Assembly: GCF_000015165.1 (NCBI RefSeq) | Contig: NC_009485.1 | Location: 372,001-436,000 of the forward strand | Reading direction: 5' to 3' | Source: Bradyrhizobium sp. BTAi1 | Lineage (GTDB): Bacteria > Pseudomonadota > Alphaproteobacteria > Rhizobiales > Xanthobacteraceae | Length of the DNA stretch: 64,000 nt | Part shown: one piece after another, positions 1 through 11,209 of the stretch | Layout: every line of letters begins with the position of its first letter | Position numbering within the stretch: position 1 is the stretch's first letter | Translations under genes and position numbers: made by a program | Notes under the pieces: model-generated | Told to the model about the DNA's origin: nothing | The model's database searches: none | What the model saw: the letters and a program-made list of their open reading frames with translations, nothing else

Positions 1-1256
1 CCGAGCTGATCGCGCGACACGCGGAGGCGGCGGGCGCCTCCGACACCATCGTCATCAACAGCTGCGCGGTCACCAATGAGGCCGTGGCGCAGGCACGGCA
101 AACGATCCGCAAGCTGAAACGCGAGCGCCCGGCGGCGCGCATCGTCGTGACCGGCTGCGCGGCGCAGACGCAGGCCGGCATGTTTGCTGACATGCCCGAG
201 GTCGATCGCGTCATGGGCAATGAGGACAAGCTGCAACTCGATGCCTGGCGCGCGACGGCGCAGGCGCTGGCGCCGCCGCGCTTCGGCATCGATACATCCG
301 AGAAGGTCGCCGTCTCCGACATCATGGCCGTGACGGAGATGGCGCCGCATCTGGTCGAGGGTTTTCAGCGCGGCCTGCCGCGGGTGTTCGTCCAGGTGCA
401 GAACGGCTGCGATCATCGCTGCACCTTCTGCATCATCCCGTTCGGTCGCGGCAATTCGCGCTCGGTGCCAATGGGGGCGGTCGTCGACCAGGTGCGTGCG
501 CTGGCCGCGCGCGGTCATGCCGAGATCGTCCTGACCGGCGTCGATCTGACGAGCTACGGCCACGACCTGCCGGGGACGCCGAAGCTCGGCCGGCTGGTGA
601 AGCAGATCCTGCGCCACGTGCCGGAACTGCAGCGGCTGCGCATCTCCTCGATCGATTCGATCGAGGCCGATGCCGATCTGCTCGACGCGCTCGCAGACGA
701 CGCCCGGCTGATGCCGCATCTGCATCTGTCGCTGCAGGCCGGCGATGACCTGATCCTGAAGCGGATGAAGCGGCGGCATTCGCGCGCCGATGCGGTCGCG
801 TTCTGCGACCATGTGCGGCTGCTGCGGCCGGATATCGCGCTCGGGGCGGATCTGATCGCGGGCTTCCCGACCGAGACGGAGGACATGTTCGTGCGCTCGC
901 TCGAACTCGTCGAGGAATGCGGACTGGCCTTCCTGCATGTTTTTCCCTACTCGCCGCGCCCGGGCACGCCGGCGGCGCGCATGCCGCAGGTCGATGGCGC
1001 CGTCATCCGCGAGCGTGCACGGCGGCTACGGGCCGCAGGCGAAGTCGCGTTGCGGCAGCGGCTGGATGCTGAGATCGGCTGCGAGCGCGAGGTGCTGATC
1101 GAGAGCGCGACGCAGGGCAGGACGGAGCACTACCTGCCTGTCGCAGTCACCGGCGCGGCGTCGGGGACGGTGCAGCGGCTCAAAATCGCCGGGCATGATG
1201 AGTCGAAGCTATTAGTCCAGTCCTCGCTGTCATCGCTCGGTCAAGCCGGGCGATGA
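1..1256 (+). CDS. mtaB: tRNA t6A37 methylthiotransferase MtaB, 5' end missing
   Basis: Radical-SAM enzyme that converts t6A37 of tRNA to ms2t6A. The gene enters from the left edge in the frame beginning at base 3, leaving 417 visible residues. The N-terminal MTTase domain shows two of its cluster cysteines (in NSCAVT and TGCAAQ); the first is outside the window. The radical-SAM motif CDHRCTFC (CxxxCxxC) follows at about visible residue 135, then a TRAM-like C-terminal segment. The ATG at base 84 is internal: the reading frame upstream encodes normal MTTase sequence. The last dozen residues come from a palindromic repeat overlapping the stop, so the native C terminus has probably been replaced. 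Family assignment is firm; MtaB rather than MiaB rests on overall similarity. Confidence 0.93.
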   Translation, partial: ELIARHAEAAGASDTIVINSCAVTNEAVAQARQTIRKLKRERPAARIVVTGCAAQTQAGMFADMPEVDRVMGNEDKLQLDAWRATAQALAPPRFGIDTSEKVAVSDIMAVTEMAPHLVEGFQRGLPRVFVQVQNGCDHRCTFCIIPFGRGNSRSVPMGAVVDQVRALAARGHAEIVLTGVDLTSYGHDLPGTPKLGRLVKQILRHVPELQRLRISSIDSIEADADLLDALADDARLMPHLHLSLQAGDDLILKRMKRRHSRADAVAFCDHVRLLRPDIALGADLIAGFPTETEDMFVRSLELVEECGLAFLHVFPYSPRPGTPAARMPQVDGAVIRERARRLRAAGEVALRQRLDAEIGCEREVLIESATQGRTEHYLPVAVTGAASGTVQRLKIAGHDESKLLVQSSLSSLGQAGR

Positions 1257-1260
1257 CAGC
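1226..1260. repeat. GC-rich palindrome overlapping the mtaB stop codon
   Basis: An 11-bp perfect stem (1226-1236 with 1250-1260) encloses a loop that can extend it with further G/C pairs. The mtaB stop lies in the right arm. The sequence resembles another palindrome at 3270-3307 and looks like a dispersed genomic repeat that may also act as a terminator for mtaB. Confidence 0.7.
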
Positions 1261-1308
1261 TGAGGGCGTGGCGAGAGCGCTGGGTCTCACTCGTGCCTGA
1301 TCGGGGCC

Positions 1309-2226
1309 TCACTCCCCGTTCCATCCGCACAGCCGCAGCCGCTCATGCATGTGCATCGGCGCTGGCGCGACGACATGGACCGGCGGCTTGTTCTTCGACA
1401 GCGGAATGGAAATCTCGCGCGCATGCAGGTGCAGCCGCGGCTCGCCGAAGCGGGGGCCGTTGCCATAGATGTTGTCGCCGACGATCGGCCAGCCCTGAGA
1501 TGCCGCATGGACGCGCAATTGATGCGTGCGGCCGGTGATGGGCTCCATGGCGAGCCAGGTGAGGCGCGGGCTGCCAGTGGCGTGTACCGACTCACCTCCG
1601 GCACCCTGCGCTCCCTCCCCCCTTGTGGGGGAGGGTTGGGGAGGGGGGTGGCTCCGGGCGAGACTGCCGGTGGGGACCCCCACCCCCGACCCTGCAGAGC
1701 GAGATTCGCTCGTCTGGCCTCCATAAGGAGGAGGGGAGTCGGTGCTGCAAGTGGAAGCCGAGTTCGGAGACGGAGGGACGAGGGAATACGACCGCCCCAG
1801 CACGCGCCATTTCGTCACCGCCGGCTGGCCCTGCGGGTCCGGCTTCTGCCACCAGCCGCGTTCCGCATTCAGCTTGCCCAGCGGGAGTTCGATCACGCCT
1901 TCGTCAGCGTCGGGGCCGCCCTCGACGACCGCCCAGTAGGTCTTCGAAATCTTGCCGTGCTTGAACAAAAGCCCGAGCGAGGCCGTTGCCTTGCGATGGC
2001 GGCCGAGCACCAGACAGCCCGAGGTTTCCTTGTCCAGCCGATGCGCCAGCACCGGTGGGCGCGGCAGGCCGAAGCGCAGCGCGTCGAACGAGGCTTCGAG
2101 ATTGGCTCCGCCCTTCGGTCCCTTGTGCACGGGAATGCCGGCCGGCTTGTCGATCACCAGCATCAGCCCGTCGCGGTGGAGCACGCGGGCGAGCATCTCC
2201 TCATCGGAAGGTTGGTTAATGTCCAT
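1309..2226 (-). CDS. RluA-family pseudouridine synthase with in-frame repeat insertion
   Basis: Isomerises specific uridines of rRNA or tRNA to pseudouridine. 305 residues. The catalytic motif HRLDKETSG is at residues 62-70, with the catalytic Asp at 65, and the conserved [10 protein letters not shown] block is at 231-240. Residues about 147-221, between RVLGR and LTWLAMEP, are low-complexity Pro/Ser/Gly sequence encoded by a repeat also found between genes here (see 6412-6680). Without this segment the protein would be about 230 residues, the usual size for short RluA-type enzymes. The start at 2226 is preferred because the frame upstream is antisense to ftsY. Catalytic residues are intact, so the gene may still work; whether the extra segment is tolerated or removed cannot be told. 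Divergent from ftsY. Confidence 0.88.
   Translation of the reverse strand: MDINQPSDEEMLARVLHRDGLMLVIDKPAGIPVHKGPKGGANLEASFDALRFGLPRPPVLAHRLDKETSGCLVLGRHRKATASLGLLFKHGKISKTYWAVVEGGPDADEGVIELPLGKLNAERGWWQKPDPQGQPAVTKWRVLGRSYSLVPPSPNSASTCSTDSPPPYGGQTSESRSAGSGVGVPTGSLARSHPPPQPSPTRGEGAQGAGGESVHATGSPRLTWLAMEPITGRTHQLRVHAASQGWPIVGDNIYGNGPRFGEPRLHLHAREISIPLSKNKPPVHVVAPAPMHMHERLRLCGWNGE
1564..1788. repeat. Mosaic palindromic repeat inserted in frame in the rluA-type gene
   Basis: About 225 bp (75 codons, a multiple of three). The core at about 1605-1686 is closely similar to the intergenic repeat at 6408-6490: the same C-tract, TTGTGGGGGAGGG turn, GGTGGCTCCGGGCGA segment and GTGGGGACCCCCAC palindrome. 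Boundaries are inferred from where conserved RluA sequence stops and resumes. Confidence 0.8.
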
Positions 2227-2286
2227 GGAAACCGTAAAGCGGGTGCGAGGCTTTCGTTTGCGGGAGGAAAGGGCTAACACCACGCC

Positions 2287-3234
2287 ATGAACGATACCAC
2301 CTCCGAAACACCCAAGCTGTCGTGGTGGCGGCGGCTGTCGGCCGGCCTGAAGCGCACCTCCGGCGCGCTCGGCACGGCCGTGGCCGATCTCGTCACCAAG
2401 CGCAAGCTCGATCGCGCGATGCTCGACGACATCGAGGATGTCCTGCTGCGCGCCGATCTTGGCACCCAGGTGGCCGCGCGCATCGCCGAGGCGGTCGGGG
2501 CCGGCCGCTACGACAAGGCGATCAGCGCCGACGAGGTCAAGGCGGTGGTCGCGACCGAGGTCGAAAAGGTGCTGTCCCCGGTGGCCAAGCCGCTCGTCGT
2601 CGAGGCCAGTCACAAACCGTTCGTCATCCTCGTCGTCGGCGTCAACGGCTCCGGCAAGACCACGACCATCGGCAAGCTGGCAGCGAAATTCGCTTCCGAC
2701 GGCAAGCAGGTCATGCTGGCGGCGGGCGATACGTTCCGCGCCGCGGCCATCGAGCAGCTGAAGGTCTGGGGCGAGCGGACCAAGGCGCCTGTCATCGCCG
2801 GAGCGCAGGGCTCGGATTCGGCGAGCCTCGCTTTCACGGCGATCACCGCGGCCAAGGAGCAGGCCCGTGACATCCTGCTGATCGACACCGCCGGCCGGCT
2901 GCAGAACAAGGCCGAGCTGATGAACGAGCTTGAAAAGGTGGTGCGTGTCATTCGCAAGGTCGACGCCTCGGCGCCGCACGCGGTGCTGCTCGTGCTCGAT
3001 GCGACGGTGGGACAAAATGCGCTGTCGCAGGTCGAGGCGTTCCATCGTACGGCAGGTGTGACGGGCCTGGTGATGACCAAGCTCGACGGCACGGCGCGCG
3101 GCGGCATCCTGGTGGCGCTGTCGGAGAAGTTCAAGCTGCCGGTGCATTTCATCGGCGTCGGCGAAGGCGTCGACGACCTGCAGCCCTTCGCCGCCAGGGA
3201 TTTTGCGCGGGCGATTGCCGGCATCGACGATTGA
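2287..3234 (+). CDS. ftsY: Signal recognition particle receptor FtsY
   Basis: SRP-family GTPase that docks ribosome-SRP complexes at the inner membrane for co-translational protein insertion. 315 residues: helical N domain at about 20-100, then the NG GTPase domain with G1 [14 protein letters not shown] (118-131), DTFRAAA (148-154), G3 DTAGR (200-204) and G4 TKLDG (264-268). The acidic A domain of E. coli FtsY is absent, giving the short form usual in alphaproteobacteria. mtaB upstream, ispZ downstream; all three are co-directional, as is common in rhizobia. Confidence 0.97.
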   Translation: MNDTTSETPKLSWWRRLSAGLKRTSGALGTAVADLVTKRKLDRAMLDDIEDVLLRADLGTQVAARIAEAVGAGRYDKAISADEVKAVVATEVEKVLSPVAKPLVVEASHKPFVILVVGVNGSGKTTTIGKLAAKFASDGKQVMLAAGDTFRAAAIEQLKVWGERTKAPVIAGAQGSDSASLAFTAITAAKEQARDILLIDTAGRLQNKAELMNELEKVVRVIRKVDASAPHAVLLVLDATVGQNALSQVEAFHRTAGVTGLVMTKLDGTARGGILVALSEKFKLPVHFIGVGEGVDDLQPFAARDFARAIAGIDD

Positions 3235-3269
3235 CACCGCGGCGGGCTCCTGGCGGGCGACGCGTAACG

Positions 3270-3307
3270 GACTACTGGATCAGCCGCGGCCGCGGCTGAT
3301 GACAGCC
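3270..3307. repeat. Perfect 22-bp palindrome between ftsY and ispZ
   Basis: Bases 3279-3300 are a perfect 22-bp palindrome (GATCAGCCGCGG and its complement, sharing the centre). Its flanks (CTACTGG before, GACAGCC after) resemble the repeat at the end of mtaB, but the stem sequence differs while pairing is preserved. Confidence 0.7.
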
Positions 3308-3320
3308 AACGGGACATGGA

Positions 3321-3923
3321 ATGGACAAGACCCAGCCGCATCCGCTGTTCAAGCTCGCGACCGAACTCGGTCCGCTGATCGTGTTCTTCGTCGTCAACGC
3401 CAAGTTCAATCTGTTCGCGGCGACCGGCGCCTTCATGGTCGCGATCGTGGCGGCGATGATCGCCTCCTACGTCGTGACGAAGCACGTGCCGCTGATGGCG
3501 ATCGTCACCGGCATCGTCGTGCTGGTGTTCGGCACGCTCACTCTGGTGCTGCACGACGAGACCTTCATCAAGCTGAAGCCGACCATCATCTACGGCCTGT
3601 TCGCGGCCGTGCTCGGCGGCGGGCTGCTGTTCAATCGCTCCTTCATCGCGATCATGTTCGATCAGATGTTCAATCTGACGCCGGCGGGGTGGCGCATCCT
3701 CACCTTCCGCTGGGCGTTGTTCTTCGCCGCGATGGCGGTGCTGAACGAGATCATCTGGCGCACCCAGAGCACGGATTTCTGGGTCGGCTTCAAGGCGTTC
3801 GGCGTGGTGCCGCTGACCATGATCTTCGCCATTGCCCAGATGCCGCTGATCAAGCGCTACCACCAGGACCCGGCGTCGCTGGAAGCCAGCGATGCAGCGG
3901 AAGGGGATGTGAGCAAGGGGTAG
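3321..3923 (+). CDS. ispZ: Inner-membrane septation protein A (YciB/IspZ)
   Basis: Integral membrane protein of the YciB/IspZ family, linked to cell-envelope integrity and septation; the biochemical activity is not established. 200 residues with about five or six hydrophobic helices. Characteristic family sequence includes the N-terminal [15 protein letters not shown] block, the central [10 protein letters not shown] block and the ALNEI/WRT-like region (here [15 protein letters not shown]). The C-terminal tail is short and hydrophilic. It follows ftsY by 86 bases, across the 22-bp palindrome. Confidence 0.92.
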   Translation: MDKTQPHPLFKLATELGPLIVFFVVNAKFNLFAATGAFMVAIVAAMIASYVVTKHVPLMAIVTGIVVLVFGTLTLVLHDETFIKLKPTIIYGLFAAVLGGGLLFNRSFIAIMFDQMFNLTPAGWRILTFRWALFFAAMAVLNEIIWRTQSTDFWVGFKAFGVVPLTMIFAIAQMPLIKRYHQDPASLEASDAAEGDVSKG

Positions 3924-3934
3924 TTCCACCACCG

Positions 3935-4005
3935 CCGTCAAGCGCAAGCGACGAAGCAACCCAGAGCTCCGGGTGACGCCCTGAATTGCTTCGCTCGCAA
4001 TGACG
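3935..4005. repeat. Dispersed palindromic repeat between convergent ispZ and ccmG
   Basis: Imperfect inverted repeat built from GCGACGAAGCAA on the left and TTGCTTCGCTCGC on the right, ending CAATGACG. A longer relative lies at 35141-35257. It fills the gap between two convergent genes and could act as a two-way terminator. Confidence 0.65.
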
Positions 4006-4029
4006 AGAAACGACCTGTTTGCCTTCGAA

Positions 4030-4626
4030 CTACCCGCCCGCCTTCAGCGCCTTCTCGATTTCCGGCTTCAGCACGGCGTCGAGGTTCTGGGCCGTGATCG
4101 GGCCGACCAGCTTGTAGACGATGGTGCCTTCTCGTCCGACGACGAAGGTCTCGGGCACGCCATAGACGCCCCATTCGATGCCGGCGCGGCCGTTGCCGTC
4201 GACGCCGACGACGTCATAGGGGTTGCCGTAGCGGCCGAGGAAGCGGCGGGCGTTGTCGGCGCCGTCCTTGTAGTTGATGCCGATGATCTGGAAGCGCTTG
4301 TCGCGGCCGAGCTCGACCAGCAGAGGCGCCTCGTCGTGGCACGGCACGCACCACGACGCCCAGACGTTGACGATGCTGACCTTGCCCTTGAGCGCGGCCG
4401 GGTCGAGTCCGGGCACCGGCGTACCGTCTTTGGCCAGCTCGGGCAGCGCCGGCAGCGGCGTGTTCGGGGCGGGGCGGCCGATCAAGGCGGAGGGAATCCG
4501 CGACGGATCGCCATTGCCGAGCCGGAACCAGAACAGCGCCGCAAGCCCGAGAAACACCACGAGCGGCAGCAGCATGAGGAATGAGCGGCGCCGCGGCGCA
4601 GGCTCCGTTGCAGCCTGTTCGGTCAT
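4030..4626 (-). CDS. ccmG: Cytochrome c biogenesis thioredoxin CcmG (DsbE/CycY)
   Basis: Membrane-anchored periplasmic thiol:disulfide oxidoreductase that keeps apocytochrome c heme-binding cysteines reduced. 198 residues: cytoplasmic Arg-rich start, one membrane anchor (about 15-34), then a thioredoxin fold with active site WCVPC at 92-96 and the cis-Pro loop YGVPET near 155. Last gene of the ccmABCDG group. Its ATG overlaps the ccmD stop in an ATGA tetranucleotide, so translation is probably coupled. Confidence 0.95.
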   Translation of the reverse strand: MTEQAATEPAPRRRSFLMLLPLVVFLGLAALFWFRLGNGDPSRIPSALIGRPAPNTPLPALPELAKDGTPVPGLDPAALKGKVSIVNVWASWCVPCHDEAPLLVELGRDKRFQIIGINYKDGADNARRFLGRYGNPYDVVGVDGNGRAGIEWGVYGVPETFVVGREGTIVYKLVGPITAQNLDAVLKPEIEKALKAGG

Positions 4627-4802
4627 TGGATGTCCGTCGCCGCGCGGCCCGAGCGCCTGACGATGCCGCTCTCCTCAAGCGCGCGCAGCCGCGCCTTCTG
4701 GGTGCGGTAGTCGATCGCGATCCAGGCAATCAGCAGCACCACGACGAGCGCGGCGGCGAGATAGGAGGTTGCGATGAAGGAGGTGTAGGGACCGAGGTCC
4801 AT
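4623..4802 (-). CDS. ccmD: Heme exporter small subunit CcmD
   Basis: 59-residue single-span membrane protein that helps release holo-CcmE from the CcmABC complex. Reading from the ATG at 4802 gives a protein starting [20 protein letters not shown], one hydrophobic helix (about 9-30) and a basic cytoplasmic tail beginning [14 protein letters not shown], the usual CcmD layout. It begins one base after the ccmC stop and ends in an ATGA overlap with ccmG, so position and composition support the call together. Confidence 0.93.
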   Translation of the reverse strand: MDLGPYTSFIATSYLAAALVVVLLIAWIAIDYRTQKARLRALEESGIVRRSGRAATDIQ

Positions 4803-4803
4803 G

Positions 4804-5580
4804 TCAGGCGGCTCCCACGATCGGACCGGTTGCCCCGCTCGCAGGGGCGCTGCCAGTATAGGCGCGCGCCTGCATCATCTGCAGGCTGCGCACGCGCCGG
4901 CGGAGAATCTCGTTGCGCATGGCAGCGACATGCAAGGTCACAAACAGGAACGAGAAGCCGATCGCCATCACCAGAAGCGGAATCAGGAACGACTTGTCGA
5001 GCGCCGGTCCGCCCATCCGCATCACCGAAGCCGGCTGGTGCAGCGTGTTCCACCAGTCGACCGAGAACTTGATGATCGGCAGGTTGATCGCGCCGACCAG
5101 CGTCAACACGGCGGCCGCGCGGGCGGCGCGCGTCGGATCCTCGACCGCGCGCCACAACGCCATCAGGCCGAGATACATCAGGAACAGAATCAGCACCGAG
5201 GTCAGCCGCGCATCCCATTCCCAATAGGTGCCCCACATCGGCCGGCCCCACAGCGAGCCGGTCAGCAGGGCGAGAAAGGTGAAGCTGGCGCCGATCGGGG
5301 CGGCTGCTTTTGCCGCGACATCGGCGAGCGGGTGCCGCCACACCAGGGTGCCGAGCGAGGCGAGGCTCATCACGCCCCAGACGAACATCGACAGCCACGC
5401 GTTCGGCACGTGGATGAACATGATCTTGACGGTGGCGCCCTGCTGATAATCGTCGGGCGCCAGCGCCGAGAGGTACAGGCCGGCGGCCAGCAGCACGACC
5501 GTGACCAGCGCCAGCCACGGCAGCAGCCGTGCCGTCAGCGCAAGGAACCGGGTGGGATTGGCGAGGTCGATCAGCGACAT
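4804..5580 (-). CDS. ccmC: Heme ABC transporter permease CcmC
   Basis: Membrane protein that loads heme onto the chaperone CcmE. 258 residues from the ATG at 5580, which has an AAGG about 8 bases upstream; a start 36 bases earlier is possible but adds non-conserved sequence. Six hydrophobic helices. The tryptophan-rich heme-handling motif [12 protein letters not shown] is present, with flanking periplasmic histidines in FIHVPNAW and WWNTLHQ. Part of ccmABCDG on the minus strand. Confidence 0.96.
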   Translation of the reverse strand: MSLIDLANPTRFLALTARLLPWLALVTVVLLAAGLYLSALAPDDYQQGATVKIMFIHVPNAWLSMFVWGVMSLASLGTLVWRHPLADVAAKAAAPIGASFTFLALLTGSLWGRPMWGTYWEWDARLTSVLILFLMYLGLMALWRAVEDPTRAARAAAVLTLVGAINLPIIKFSVDWWNTLHQPASVMRMGGPALDKSFLIPLLVMAIGFSFLFVTLHVAAMRNEILRRRVRSLQMMQARAYTGSAPASGATGPIVGAA

Positions 5581-5672
5581 GAGAACCTTGTTAAAGGCGG
5601 AAGCAGTTGCAGGCAATCAGCACGGTGCCGCTCGGCAAGAGTTGATCATGGTCAAACCCCGCCGGTGTTCCG

Positions 5673-6341
5673 TTAGTCCAGGCCGTTGCGGAGGCTTGTT
5701 GCGGCTGCGAAGGGACCGATCACGAAGCTAACCAGCGACAAGGCGCAAAGGATCGAGAACGGCGCGCCGAACGGCAGCGGGCCTACAATCGCCGCCTGCG
5801 ACGCCGCCACGCCGAAGATCAGCACCGGGATCGATAGTGGCAGCACCAGCACGGCCAACAGCAACCCGCCGCGTGACATCGTCACCGCCAGCGCCGCACC
5901 GATCATGCCGATGAAGGTCAGCGCCGGCGTTCCGGCCAGCAAGGTCAGCGCGACAGCGCCGGTGGCGGTCGCGTCGAGGTTCAGCAGCAGGCCGAGAACC
6001 GGCGTGGCGATCACCAGCGGCAGGCCGGCGGCGAGCCAGTGCGCCAGCGCCTTGGCGGCGCAGGCGAGCTCCAGCGGCGTCCGGCTCATCACGATCAGGT
6101 CGAGCGAGCCGTCCTCATGGTCGGCGGTGAACAACCTGTCGAGGGTCAGCAGGCTGGCGAGCAGGGCGCCGAGCCACAGGATCGCCGGGCCGAGCCGGGT
6201 CAGCAGCGCGAGGTCGGGCCCGACCGCGAACGGCATCAGCACCACGACGGTGAGAAAGAACAGCACCCCAATCAGCGCGCCGCCGCCGATGCGCAGCGCG
6301 ATTCTGATGTCGCGGCGAATGAGGGCAGCGAGGGCGGTCAT
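5673..6341 (-). CDS. ccmB: Heme exporter permease CcmB
   Basis: Permease partner of the ATPase CcmA in the complex that drives release of heme-loaded CcmE. 222 residues, six predicted helices, with the family's DHEDGSLDLIVMSRTPLE block near residue 75 and a proline/glycine-rich C-terminal half. It is separated from ccmA upstream by 385 bp of repeats, whereas ccmC-ccmD-ccmG downstream are tightly packed. Confidence 0.95.
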   Translation of the reverse strand: MTALAALIRRDIRIALRIGGGALIGVLFFLTVVVLMPFAVGPDLALLTRLGPAILWLGALLASLLTLDRLFTADHEDGSLDLIVMSRTPLELACAAKALAHWLAAGLPLVIATPVLGLLLNLDATATGAVALTLLAGTPALTFIGMIGAALAVTMSRGGLLLAVLVLPLSIPVLIFGVAASQAAIVGPLPFGAPFSILCALSLVSFVIGPFAAATSLRNGLD

Positions 6342-6726
6342 GCGGGAAGGGTCTCGGATGTTGATGCCGCGTGGTCATTGGGCGAGCCACCCTCCCTCCA
6401 CCCGCACACTGCGTTCCCTCCCCCCTTGTGGGGGAGGGTCAGGGAGGGGGGTGGCTCCGGGCGATACTGCCCGTGGGGACCCCCACCTATAGCCGAAGTT
6501 TTGCTTCGGCGTGCCTTAAAGAAGCTGGCCGCGAATGCGGCCGGTTGCCCTCCCCGCAAGGGGAAGGGGAGCGCAAGCCGATGGGACGGAATCTGACGGA
6601 AGGGGATCTTGTCCAAAGCGATAGGGCCCGTCGTGGGGGACCCCCCTCCCTGACCCTCCCCCACAAGGGGGGAGGGAACGGAAAGCGCGGTGGGCTTGGC
6701 GCAAACAATGCTGACGGTCATCGTAC
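6342..6726. repeat. Mosaic repeat block splitting ccmA from ccmB
   Basis: No gene is visible here. The block holds two copies of one repeat in opposite orientation: bases 6412-6452 and 6640-6680 are exact 41-bp reverse complements of each other. Between them are smaller hairpins, including a GCCGAAG/CTTCGGC stem near 6492-6510, a GGCCGCGAATGCGGCC palindrome near 6528-6543 and a C-rich palindrome near 6549-6569. The left copy continues into a segment shared with the repeat inside the rluA-type gene. Confidence 0.85.
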
Positions 6727-7338
6727 TCATGCTCCGATCCGCAGTTCGCGCGTGTCGATGCCGAGCGGGCCGTGCGTTGCCGCCACGATCAGCCCGCCCC
6801 CGGCGAGATGCTCGCGCATCAGGCCGGCAAACATCGCCTGGCCTGCGACGTCGAGCGCTGCGGTCGGCTCGTCGAGCAGCCACAGCAGCCGGGGAACGGC
6901 GAGCAGGCGGGCCAATGACAGTCGGCGGCGCTGGCCGGCGGAGAGATAGCCGGCGGGCAGATCGATCGCGTGGGCGATGCCGACGGCGGCGAGACAGTCG
7001 GGGATCGGCCGCGTCGTGCCGCCGCCGAGGAAGTCGGCCCAGAACGCCAGATTCTCGCGCACGCTGAGCGCCGGCTTCAGCGCGTCGCGGTGGCCGAGAT
7101 AATGCGCCTGCTCCGGCACCGTCAGTTCGGCCTCGCTGCCCTCGATGGCGATGGTGCCGCCGGCAGGCAGCAGGAGCCCTGCGATCAGCCGCAGCAGCGA
7201 GGTCTTGCCTGCGCCATTGTGCCCGGTCACCGCCAGCGCCTCGCCCGCGACCGCCTCGAAGGCAAGGCCGGCGAACACCTCGCGGCCGCCGCGCACGCAT
7301 CTGACGTCGTGTCCGAACAATCTGGGAGCAAGCTGCAT
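6727..7338 (-). CDS. ccmA: Heme exporter ATP-binding protein CcmA
   Basis: ABC ATPase that powers release of holo-CcmE in cytochrome c maturation. 203 residues, the short form typical of CcmA. Walker [10 protein letters not shown] at 39-47, signature LSAGQ at 132-136, Walker B LLWLLDEP at 151-158. First gene of the ccm group, divergent from acnA; the shared upstream region contains an ICE-like palindrome (7434-7450). Confidence 0.95.
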   Translation of the reverse strand: MQLAPRLFGHDVRCVRGGREVFAGLAFEAVAGEALAVTGHNGAGKTSLLRLIAGLLLPAGGTIAIEGSEAELTVPEQAHYLGHRDALKPALSVRENLAFWADFLGGGTTRPIPDCLAAVGIAHAIDLPAGYLSAGQRRRLSLARLLAVPRLLWLLDEPTAALDVAGQAMFAGLMREHLAGGGLIVAATHGPLGIDTRELRIGA

Positions 7339-7433
7339 GGCCCGTCGTGACAGCCCTTACGAAATTGAAGGCTAGCGTGTGAGAATTTGTGGGTGATGCC
7401 ACGTCGCGACTTGCTTGTGGCTGTGGCGGCGCA

Positions 7434-7450
7434 GTTAGAAAGCTTCTATA
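7434..7450. promoter_or_regulatory. Candidate Irr-type (ICE-like) operator between ccmA and acnA
   Basis: TTAGAAAGCTTCTATAA contains a perfect TAGAA-N3-TTCTA inverted repeat, resembling the iron-control element bound by Irr in Rhizobiales (TTTAGAA-N3-TTCTAAA as I recall it). It lies 96 bases upstream of ccmA and 112 bases upstream of acnA, both iron- or heme-related genes. Binding is inferred. Confidence 0.5.
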
Positions 7451-7520
7451 AGCCCGACCTTGATGCAGCACACAATCGTCCGCTGCAAGCCATCCGGCGC
7501 CTCGCGCTGACGGTTCTTAA

Positions 7521-7537
7521 ATACCCCCTCAGGGTAT
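7521..7537. promoter_or_regulatory. Small inverted repeat just upstream of acnA
   Basis: ATACCC-N5-GGGTAT, ending 24 bases before the acnA start codon. It could be an operator or a leader hairpin. No known family is recognised. Confidence 0.35.
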
Positions 7538-7561
7538 ACAGATCAATTGGGATTCCCACGC

Positions 7562-10279
<2,718 letters not shown>

Positions 10280-10331
10280 CCAAGGCGCGATGCGACAGAT
10301 TGGCTCACTCTGAAGTGAGTAGCGGGTGATG

Positions 10332-10373
10332 AAGGAGGCGGCCTATGACATAGGCCGCCTCCTTTGCATTTTT
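10332..10373 (+). terminator. Rho-independent terminator after acnA
   Basis: A long, nearly loop-less stem (10332-10347 with 10349-10364, arms AAGGAGGCGGCCTATG and complement) followed by TTGCATTTTT. It lies 53 bases after the acnA stop. Confidence 0.85.
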
Positions 10374-10453
10374 GGTTGTCAACGCCGAGGGCGGCTTCGC
10401 AGTTATTGACGCGGCAGGGTGCGGCGGACAGTGTTGTTCCGGACAGGACAGTG

Positions 10454-11209
10454 ATGATGGGTGGACAGATGTCGTGGTGGTCGCGCGCGGCGCTCAGTGT
10501 CTGTGCGGTCATCGCTTTCGTCCGGCCAGCCGCCTCCGATCCGCGTGCGGTCATCGAACTATTTACCTCTCAGGGCTGCTCCTCCTGTCCGCCGGCCGAC
10601 AAGGTGCTTGGCGATCTGGCCAGAGATCCGTCGGTGATCGCATTGTCGCTACCGATCGACTATTGGGACTATCTCGGTTGGAAGGACACCCTGGCGGATT
10701 CCCGCTTCACGGCGCGGCAGCGCGCTTATTCGCGCGTTCGCGGCGATCGTGAGGTCTATACGCCCCAGGCCGTGGTCAACGGCTCGGTTCATGTCATCGG
10801 CAGTGATCGCGAGGCGATCGAGGGCGCCATTGAGGAGACCGCGCAGGGCGGTGCCGCCATGTCGGTGCCGGTCAGACTGTCGATCGAGGGCCAGGAGCTG
10901 ACCGTCTCGATCGCCGCGGCCGATGAGCACATGCCGCGCAGACATGGCGAGGTCTGGGTCTGCTCGATCTCGCGGGCCGTCCCGATCCAGGTCGGGCGTG
11001 GCGAGAACAGCGGGCGCGAGCTGACCTACTACAACGTCGTTCGCAATCTGTTGAAGCTTGGCGATTGGACCGGAGCGTCGACCAGCTGGAGCGTGCCGCT
11101 GGAGAAGATCGCCAAAGAGGGCGTCGACGGTGCCGTTGTCTATGTGCAGGACGGCAGCCGTGACCGGCCGGGTCCGATGCTCGGCGCAGCCTATTCCGAG
11201 CTGCATTAG
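10454..11209 (+). CDS. Secreted DUF1223 thioredoxin-like protein
   Basis: 251 residues. A hydrophobic signal peptide (about 8-27, ending AAS) is followed by a thioredoxin-like N-terminal strand and the motif ELFTSQGCSSCPPAD, with a CxxC pair at Cys42 and Cys45. DUF1223 proteins are predicted periplasmic; their reaction is unknown, and the CxxC pair suggests a redox or metal role. The start at 10454 gives a clean signal peptide; ATG codons at 10457 and 10469 are equally possible. No operon partner. Confidence 0.85.
   Translation: MMGGQMSWWSRAALSVCAVIAFVRPAASDPRAVIELFTSQGCSSCPPADKVLGDLARDPSVIALSLPIDYWDYLGWKDTLADSRFTARQRAYSRVRGDREVYTPQAVVNGSVHVIGSDREAIEGAIEETAQGGAAMSVPVRLSIEGQELTVSIAAADEHMPRRHGEVWVCSISRAVPIQVGRGENSGRELTYYNVVRNLLKLGDWTGASTSWSVPLEKIAKEGVDGAVVYVQDGSRDRPGPMLGAAYSELH

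Noticed and set aside
1309..2226. Pseudogene or sequencing error in the rluA-type gene
   Set aside because: The frame is open through the repeat and conserved sequence resumes correctly on both sides with catalytic residues intact.
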